Assembly: GCA_002502855.1 (NCBI GenBank) | Contig: DAQK01000044.1 | Location: 35,497-46,721 of the forward strand | Length of the DNA stretch: 11,225 bases | Direction: 5' to 3' | From: Methanobacterium sp. UBA279 | GTDB taxonomy: Archaea; Methanobacteriota; Methanobacteria; Methanobacteriales; Methanobacteriaceae | The notes under the pieces: generated by a model | The model's database searches: none | What the model was told of the DNA's origin: nothing | What the model saw: the letters and a program-made list of their open reading frames with translations, nothing else | Program-made: the position numbers and the translations under genes | Part shown: piece by piece, positions 7,276-11,225 of the stretch | Numbering within the stretch: the first letter of the stretch is position 1 | Layout of the letters: each line of letters begins with the position of its first letter

Positions 7276-7557
7276 ATGAAGATTCCTAAAGAAAGGAGAA
7301 CTTATTGTCCTTTTTGTAAAAAACACACGCTTCATGAAGTATTTGAATCAAAAAGAAGAAAAGCTAGTGAATTAAAATGGGGGCAGCGTCAGTTTAGACG
7401 GGTAACCAGCGGTTACAGAGGATATCCTCGACCATTGCCTTCAGGTAATAAACCGGTAAAAAAATTAGACCTGCGCTACAAATGTAAAGAGTGTAACAAA
7501 TCACACATCAAACGATCTTCATTTAGAGCTGGCAAGGTAGAATTCGTACAGACTTAA
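7276..7557 (+). CDS. rpl44e: 50S ribosomal protein L44e (eL42)
   Basis: Large-subunit protein near the E site, shared only by archaea and eukaryotes. The 93 residues carry the four zinc-ribbon cysteines C11-x2-C14 and C70-x2-C73, and between them the basic family segment RRKASELKWGQRQFRRVTSGYRGYPRPLP (28-56). The start has an excellent GAGGTGAT (7265-7272), as expected for a highly expressed gene. The S27e gene begins 14 bases after its stop codon. It leads a ribosomal and initiation-factor operon lying directly downstream of pcn and the GINS gene. Confidence 0.97.
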   Translation: MKIPKERRTYCPFCKKHTLHEVFESKRRKASELKWGQRQFRRVTSGYRGYPRPLPSGNKPVKKLDLRYKCKECNKSHIKRSSFRAGKVEFVQT

Positions 7558-7571
7558 TTGAGGTAATTTAA

Positions 7572-7757
7572 TTGGCAAGTTATAACAATCCTAAAAGCAA
7601 TTTCTTAAAGGTCAAATGCATAGACTGCGGTAATGAACAGATAATCTTTGACCATGCTGCTTCTAACGTACAGTGTATAATCTGCAGCAAAACCCTGGTT
7701 AAACCTAAAGGTGGAAAATCTGAAATAGTTGCCCAGATAATAGAAGTCCTGGACTGA
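7572..7757 (+). CDS. rps27e: 30S ribosomal protein S27e (eS27)
   Basis: Small zinc-binding 30S protein shared by archaea and eukaryotes. All 61 residues are present, with the zinc knuckle C16-x2-C19 and C35-x2-C38 and the family phrases FLKVKCIDCGNEQIIFDHA (11-29) and VQCIICSKTLVKPKGGK (33-49). The start codon is TTG 7572, preceded 7 bases upstream by GAGGT (7560-7564) that overlaps the L44e end; MASYNNPKSNF is a normal N-terminus. Coupled translation from L44e is likely. Confidence 0.97.
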   Translation: MASYNNPKSNFLKVKCIDCGNEQIIFDHAASNVQCIICSKTLVKPKGGKSEIVAQIIEVLD

Positions 7758-7796
7758 TCTAAGAGGATCTATTATTCGGATGCTAAAGGTGTTTTA

Positions 7797-8576
7797 ATGG
7801 TAAGAATGAGAAAAGAATGGCCAGATGAAGGAGATCTGGTAGTAGCAACTGTACATAAGGTTTTAAATTATGGTGCATTTGCTAATCTGGAGGAATATCC
7901 TCAAAAAGAGGCTTTCATACACATATCAGAAGTCTCTTCTGGTTGGGTGAAAAATATCCGTGATTACGTACGGGAAAACCAGAAAATAGTGGCTAAAGTA
8001 TTAAGGGTAAACCCACGTAAAGGACATGTCGATGTCTCCCTTAAAAGGATCAGAGAGGACCAGAGAACCAGGAAAATCCAGCAGTGGAAGATCGAACAGA
8101 AGGCAGAAAAACTCCTGGAATTTTCAGCAGGAAGCATAGGCAAGGATCTGGACCAGGCTTATGAAGAAGTAGGCTACTACTTAATGGATGAATTCGGCGA
8201 CTTATACGGTGCATTTGAAACTGCCGCCGAAGAAGGTGCTGAATCGCTTATAAGTCGAGAAGTAAGTAAAGAGTGGGCCGAAGCAATAACCGAAGTTGCC
8301 AAGAAGAACATATCACCACCAGAAGTGCACATTACCGGATATGTGGATTTAAAATCATACGCACCAAACGGTGTGGAAGTGATAAAAGAAGCATTACTCT
8401 CGGTTAAAGACGATAACATCACCATACAATGTGTAGGTGCTCCCCGTTATAGAATGACTGTTAAATCATCAGATTATATAGAAGCTGAGACCATGCTCAG
8501 AGAAGCAGCCCAGGTAGCCATCGATGAGGTTGTGGAAGCTGGTGGTGAAGGCGAATTCTATCGTGAATTAGAATGA
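7797..8576 (+). CDS. eif2a: Translation initiation factor aIF2 subunit alpha
   Basis: Alpha subunit of the heterotrimeric factor that brings initiator methionyl-tRNA to the 30S subunit; it stabilises tRNA binding through its contact with the gamma subunit. The 259 residues show the three known domains: an S1/OB domain (about 11-84, VVATVHKVLNYGAFANLEEYP to GHVDVSLKRI), a helical domain (about 85-173), and an alpha/beta domain (about 174-259) that binds gamma. Serines S47 and S48 in EVSSGWVKNIR occupy the loop equivalent to the eukaryotic Ser51 phosphorylation site; archaeal phosphorylation there has been reported in Pyrococcus, but nothing here shows it. AAAGGTG (7785-7791) precedes the ATG. 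The stop codon overlaps the first possible Nop10 start in an ATGA. Confidence 0.96.
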   Translation: MVRMRKEWPDEGDLVVATVHKVLNYGAFANLEEYPQKEAFIHISEVSSGWVKNIRDYVRENQKIVAKVLRVNPRKGHVDVSLKRIREDQRTRKIQQWKIEQKAEKLLEFSAGSIGKDLDQAYEEVGYYLMDEFGDLYGAFETAAEEGAESLISREVSKEWAEAITEVAKKNISPPEVHITGYVDLKSYAPNGVEVIKEALLSVKDDNITIQCVGAPRYRMTVKSSDYIEAETMLREAAQVAIDEVVEAGGEGEFYRELE

Positions 8577-8578
8577 AG

Positions 8579-8752
8579 ATGAAGATGAAAAAATGCCGTT
8601 CCTGTGGTGAATACACCATCCAAACCACTTGTCCCTACTGTGGTGGAGACGTGGGGGAAGTATACCCTCCCAGGTATTCCCCGGAAGATAAATACGGTAA
8701 ATATCGACGATTACTCAAAAAACAAGTTAAGGATCAAAAAGGAGCTGGTTAG
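8579..8752 (+). CDS. nop10: Nop10, H/ACA ribonucleoprotein subunit
   Basis: Small zinc-binding component of the H/ACA guide RNP that directs pseudouridylation of rRNA; it binds the Cbf5 catalytic subunit. Read from 8579 it has 57 residues: an N-terminal zinc ribbon with CRSC and CPYC pairs (MKMKKCRSCGEYTIQTTCPYCG), then PPRYSPEDKYGKYRR, the family hallmark. Three in-frame ATGs at 8573, 8579 and 8585 precede the first cysteine. 8579 is chosen because MKMxKC is the common archaeal N-terminus, but 8573 (overlapping the aIF2-alpha stop as ATGA) would equally suit termination-reinitiation. No good binding site precedes any of them. PAC2 starts immediately after its stop codon. Confidence 0.94.
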   Translation: MKMKKCRSCGEYTIQTTCPYCGGDVGEVYPPRYSPEDKYGKYRRLLKKQVKDQKGAG

Positions 8753-9526
8753 ATGAAAGAGACCGTAATAAACCTTTTAGATGAAGTTGAACTTACAGAA
8801 CCCATCTTTATAGAAGCCCTCCCTGGCATCGGTCATGTGGGTAAACTGGTGGCAGAGCACATCATCCATGAACTGGGAGCCACCAAATTTGCAGAACTAT
8901 ACTCACCGTCCTTCCCACCCCAGGTCTTTGTAGGGGAGAAAGGAATCATCGAACCCATGAAAAATGAATTCTACTACCTGAAATCAGCTGGTGAAGATAA
9001 AAAAGACTACATAATACTGGTTGGAAACACCCAGGGACTGAGTCCAGAAGGACAATACCATATATGCGGTGCTATACTCGATTTTGTGGAAAAATACGGT
9101 GTTAAGGACATATTCACACTGGGTGGTTTGGGTACCGGCCAGCATGTGGAAAAAACCCAGGTACTGGGAGCAGCCACCAATGAAGAAATGGCCACCATGC
9201 TGGAAGAACACGATGTGAAACTGAGATCTGCAGACGGTGGAATAGTAGGCGCATCCGGATTACTCCTCGGACTGGGAATGTCCCGGGGAATGAATGGTGT
9301 ATGTCTTATGGGAGAAACCCCGGGATACTTCATAGACGCCGATGCTTCCAAGGCAGTTCTAAATGCCCTAACCCACATACTTAAACTGGAAGTAGACGTG
9401 GCTAAACTGGAAGAAAGGGCAGAGGAAACCAGGAAGATGATCTCCAAGGCCCAGCAGATGGAGCAGGAGATGGCTGAAAGGATGCACATAGCTCCTGGAG
9501 AAGAAGACCTGCGGTACATCGGGTAA
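8753..9526 (+). CDS. PAC2-family proteasome assembly chaperone (PbaB-like)
   Basis: A 257-residue member of the archaeal PAC2 family. Characterised relatives (PbaA and PbaB of Pyrococcus) bind 20S proteasome alpha subunits. Recognisable blocks are LPGIGHVGKLVAEHI (23-37), LGGLGTGQHVEKTQVLGAATN (123-143), DGGIVGASGLLLGLG (161-175) and GETPGYFIDA (187-196). Residues 213-245 look like a coiled coil. The protein ends DLRYIG, a tyrosine near the C-terminus reminiscent of, but offset by one residue from, the HbYX motif of proteasome activators. GGAG 8 bases upstream of the ATG lies inside the end of nop10, and the ATG follows the nop10 stop with no gap. A cluster of T-tracts just downstream probably ends the operon. 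Assembly chaperone versus activator cannot be told from sequence. Confidence 0.9.
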   Translation: MKETVINLLDEVELTEPIFIEALPGIGHVGKLVAEHIIHELGATKFAELYSPSFPPQVFVGEKGIIEPMKNEFYYLKSAGEDKKDYIILVGNTQGLSPEGQYHICGAILDFVEKYGVKDIFTLGGLGTGQHVEKTQVLGAATNEEMATMLEEHDVKLRSADGGIVGASGLLLGLGMSRGMNGVCLMGETPGYFIDADASKAVLNALTHILKLEVDVAKLEERAEETRKMISKAQQMEQEMAERMHIAPGEEDLRYIG

Positions 9527-9537
9527 TCCCTACTCAA

Positions 9538-9602
9538 TTTTTTTTTCAAAACCAATTATTTTTTAATTTTAAACCAATTTTTTTTAACATCCTCTTTTTT
9601 TT
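9538..9602 (+). terminator. Cluster of four T-tracts ending the ribosomal/PAC2 operon
   Basis: Runs of nine (9538-9546), six (9559-9564), eight (9578-9585) and eight (9595-9602) T residues follow the PAC2 stop codon within 76 bases. Archaeal RNA polymerase terminates at U-rich tracts without needing a hairpin. AAACCAATT occurs twice (9549-9557 and 9571-9579), each copy beside a T-tract, which suggests a local duplication. The rest of the gap to 9673 is AT-rich, with only a weak TATA-like TTAAAATTAA at 9623-9632. Confidence 0.75.
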
Positions 9603-9673
9603 ATCCATAAATTTTTACTGCCTTAAAATTAATTCACTTTAGTGTCTATTAAATTTTGAAAGGGTAAAAAAAG

Positions 9674-10891
9674 ATGATAATCAACGCTGATCTACATATT
9701 CACAGCAAGTATTCCATGGCCACATCCAAGAACATGGCCCCAGATGCTATTGCACCCCAAGCCAAACTTAAAGGTTTAGATTTAATGGCTACCGGGGATG
9801 CACTGCACCAGAAATACCTGCATGAACTGAATGAACTCTTTGGAGAATCAGAAGACGGGATATTTACCGTCAAAAATGATGAAGATAACTGTAAATTCAT
9901 TCTAACTTCTGAGGTGGAGGATCTAAAGAGGGTGCACCACCTCCTGCTTATACCATCCTTTGACGCGGCATATAATATAAGAGACGAGTTAAAGGGTAGT
10001 CTGGATTCAGACGGACGACCCAGGGTGCGTATGAACGGTGCAGAGATAATGGATGTTGCCCATGCCCATGAATGTTTGATTGGTCCTTCGCATGCCTTCA
10101 CTCCCTGGACGAGTATCTATAAAGCCTATGATAGTGTGGTTGATTGCTATGGTAAAAAACCCGATCTTCTAGAGTTGGGACTTTCTGCAGATACAGATAT
10201 GGCTGATCATATAGAGGAATTACAGGACATTCCATTTTTAACCAATTCAGACGCCCATTCTCCCTGGCCGCACCGTATTGGAAGAGAATTTAACGAGATA
10301 GAAGTGGAAGAGTTAACCTTTGAAGGGGTTAAAAAATCTATTCTAGATAAAAAGATAAAGGCCAACTACGGCTTCGATCCCCGGCTGGGAAAATACCATA
10401 AAACCGCCTGCACCAAGTGTTACAGAGTTTATGATATAGAAATGGCGTTACATCTTAAGATGAGATGTCCCTGTGGAGGGGTGATTAAGAAGGGTGTGGA
10501 TTACAGGATATACGAACTGTCCACCTGGAGCGACCCACACCACCCAGAGCACAGGCCCCCATACATCCATATACTACCCCTTGCAGAAATTTTAAGTCTT
10601 ATATACAGTAAAGGGGTTACCACAGTTTTTGTGCAGAAGATATGGAAGGAGTTAGTTGAGAAATTTGGTAATGAGATAGAGGTGTTGATTTATGCCACTT
10701 TAGGGGAGATAGAAGAAGTGGACTCTAAATTAACTCCGGTTATCAAGGCTTTCCGTGAGGGTACCCTGCAGATTAGGCCCGGTGGAGGGGGTAGGTACGG
10801 GAAAATCCTGTTTGAAGAAGATGAAAAGGATATGGAAGCTCCAAGAAGTGAAATTCCCCTAAATACTTTGGATAAATATTTTGATGGTTAA
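9674..10891 (+). CDS. endoQ: EndoQ, PHP-domain DNA endonuclease for deaminated bases
   Basis: EndoQ nicks DNA 5' to deoxyuridine, hypoxanthine, xanthine and abasic sites, starting repair of deamination damage. The 405 residues begin with the PHP-domain metal motif DLHIHS (6-11). Further likely metal ligands lie in GD (41-42), SEVED (79-83), HH (88-89), GPSHAF (137-142) and SDAHSP (192-197). A zinc finger follows, C246-x2-C249 with C265-x-C267. C-terminal to it lies a mostly alpha segment, LAEILSLIYSKGVTTVFVQKIW (303-324), then RPGGGGRYGKILF (368-380). The last residues, LNTLDKYFDG, resemble a PCNA-interacting PIP box. The length matches the family. The start at ATG 9674 has only a weak AAGGGT upstream site. 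The T-tract cluster upstream points to a separate transcription unit. Confidence 0.94.
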   Translation: MIINADLHIHSKYSMATSKNMAPDAIAPQAKLKGLDLMATGDALHQKYLHELNELFGESEDGIFTVKNDEDNCKFILTSEVEDLKRVHHLLLIPSFDAAYNIRDELKGSLDSDGRPRVRMNGAEIMDVAHAHECLIGPSHAFTPWTSIYKAYDSVVDCYGKKPDLLELGLSADTDMADHIEELQDIPFLTNSDAHSPWPHRIGREFNEIEVEELTFEGVKKSILDKKIKANYGFDPRLGKYHKTACTKCYRVYDIEMALHLKMRCPCGGVIKKGVDYRIYELSTWSDPHHPEHRPPYIHILPLAEILSLIYSKGVTTVFVQKIWKELVEKFGNEIEVLIYATLGEIEEVDSKLTPVIKAFREGTLQIRPGGGGRYGKILFEEDEKDMEAPRSEIPLNTLDKYFDG

Positions 10892-10896
10892 ATTCT

Positions 10897-10918
10897 CTTT
10901 ACCAGAAAGTTAGTAAAG
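10897..10918 (+). other. Inverted repeat CTTTAC-N10-GTAAAG after endoQ
   Basis: Perfect 6-bp arms begin five bases after the endoQ stop codon. It could fold into a small hairpin that protects the 3' end or marks processing. No T-tract follows directly, so I do not call it a terminator. Confidence 0.3.
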
Positions 10919-10940
10919 TATTTCATTTCAGTTTAATCAA

Positions 10941-10965
10941 AAATTTTTATAAGAAATTTTATAAG
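10941..10965 (+). promoter_or_regulatory. Tandemly duplicated TATA-like box for the small membrane protein gene
   Basis: AAATTTTTATAAG (10941-10953) is followed directly by AAATTTTATAAG (10954-10965), differing by one T. Each contains a TATAAG element. Transcription starts near 10978 and 10990 would both leave a short leader with the AGGTGATC binding site at 10994-11001. Confidence 0.5.
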
Positions 10966-11004
10966 ATTAAAAATTAACAGATTGGATATCAACAGGTGAT
11001 CGTA

Positions 11005-11127
11005 ATGGACTTTGGAAGTATGAATATTTTCGTAATTTTAGCATGTATCTTGGGTGGATTTGTCGTGGTTTCAGTTATTATACAGATAATCGGGAGAAAC
11101 TTTGCCTGGCATCAGGAACTGGAATAA
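11005..11127 (+). CDS. Small single-pass membrane protein of 40 residues
   Basis: I do not recognise this protein. It has a near-ideal ribosome binding site, AGGTGATC, three bases upstream of the ATG, and a duplicated TATA-like element before that, both unlikely for a spurious reading frame. Residues 7-29 form one strongly hydrophobic helix (NIFVILACILGG, then FVVVSVIIQIIG). The short tail RNFAWHQELE is polar, with an aromatic pair and a terminal acidic end. With an acidic N-terminus (MDFGSM) and an arginine at 31, the C-terminus is most simply cytoplasmic. There is no cleavage site typical of a secreted peptide. T-tracts follow 50 bases downstream. It could be a small subunit or regulator of a membrane complex, but no partner is apparent. 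Confidence 0.78.
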   Translation: MDFGSMNIFVILACILGGFVVVSVIIQIIGRNFAWHQELE

Positions 11128-11179
11128 TAAATACTCTTTTGTAAATGGTCAGTCTGATGGATCTGAAAATTTTATTAAA

Positions 11180-11201
11180 TTTTTTTTTAATCTTGATTTT
11201 T
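11180..11201 (+). terminator. U-tract terminator after the small membrane protein gene
   Basis: Nine T residues at 11180-11188 and five at 11197-11201 lie about 50 bases downstream of the small gene's stop codon, matching the archaeal intrinsic signal. From 11202 to the window end no feature is seen. Confidence 0.6.
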
Positions 11202-11225
11202 AAACAGGGTGTCTGTTTTAAGTGA

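Noticed and set aside
9007..9555. 182-codon open frame on the minus strand opposite PAC2
   Set aside because: It is fully antisense to a clear PAC2 gene, is rich in Ser/Pro as expected of a complement frame, and has no family resemblance.
9700..10101. 133-codon minus-strand frame within endoQ
   Set aside because: It is antisense to the conserved PHP domain, with no support for an independent product.

Overview
The window looks like a chromosomal core-gene segment of a methanogenic euryarchaeon of the order Methanobacteriales, most likely Methanobacterium or a close relative. This placement comes from reading the protein sequences, not from a search. The evidence is the purely archaeal/eukaryal-type information-processing set (Csl4, RpoL, TFS, PCNA, GINS, L44e, S27e, aIF2-alpha, Nop10, Dph2, EndoQ), AT-rich intergenic regions with TATA-like boxes, and strong GGAGGTGA-type ribosome binding sites. 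Every gene recognised is on the + strand. No rRNA, tRNA, CRISPR array, insertion sequence or phage gene was seen. No gene-free stretch exceeds 300 bases; the longest are 1-200, 1793-1961, 9527-9673 and 7148-7275, and what they hold is listed as regulatory features.

Layout. (1) 1-1792: an AT-rich leader, then hpt (purine salvage) and dph2 (first step of diphthamide synthesis on elongation factor 2). (2) 1793-3521: a control region with an ACTAAT/ATTAGT inverted repeat, then csl4 (exosome cap) and rpoL (RNA polymerase subunit L) one base apart, then a DUF99/UPF0215 protein related to endonuclease V. (3) 3575-4355: a Nudix hydrolase of ADP-ribose pyrophosphatase type and the transcript-cleavage factor TFS. 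(4) 4444-7147: an unrecognised two-helix membrane protein, PCNA, and a GINS-type protein whose two domains are separated by a long linker containing seven 21-bp repeats. (5) 7276-9526: L44e, S27e, aIF2-alpha, Nop10 and a PAC2-family proteasome assembly chaperone, closely packed and partly overlapping, ended by a cluster of T-tracts. (6) 9674-11127: EndoQ, a PHP-domain DNA repair endonuclease ending in a PCNA-interaction-like motif, then a 40-residue single-pass membrane protein.

The genes link RNA synthesis and decay (RpoL, TFS, Csl4), the replication clamp and helicase cofactor (PCNA, GINS), translation and ribosome biogenesis (L44e, S27e, aIF2-alpha, Nop10, Dph2), protein turnover (PAC2) and repair of deaminated bases (EndoQ, possibly DUF99). 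The PCNA/GINS/L44e/S27e/aIF2-alpha/Nop10 association is a described archaeal replication-translation neighbourhood. Most of the window is therefore ordinary core genome. The less ordinary parts are the repeat-expanded GINS linker, the membrane protein with proline-threonine repeats beside PCNA, the terminal PIP-like box of EndoQ, the small membrane protein, and several short palindromes at promoters. I see no convincing wholly new multi-gene system.
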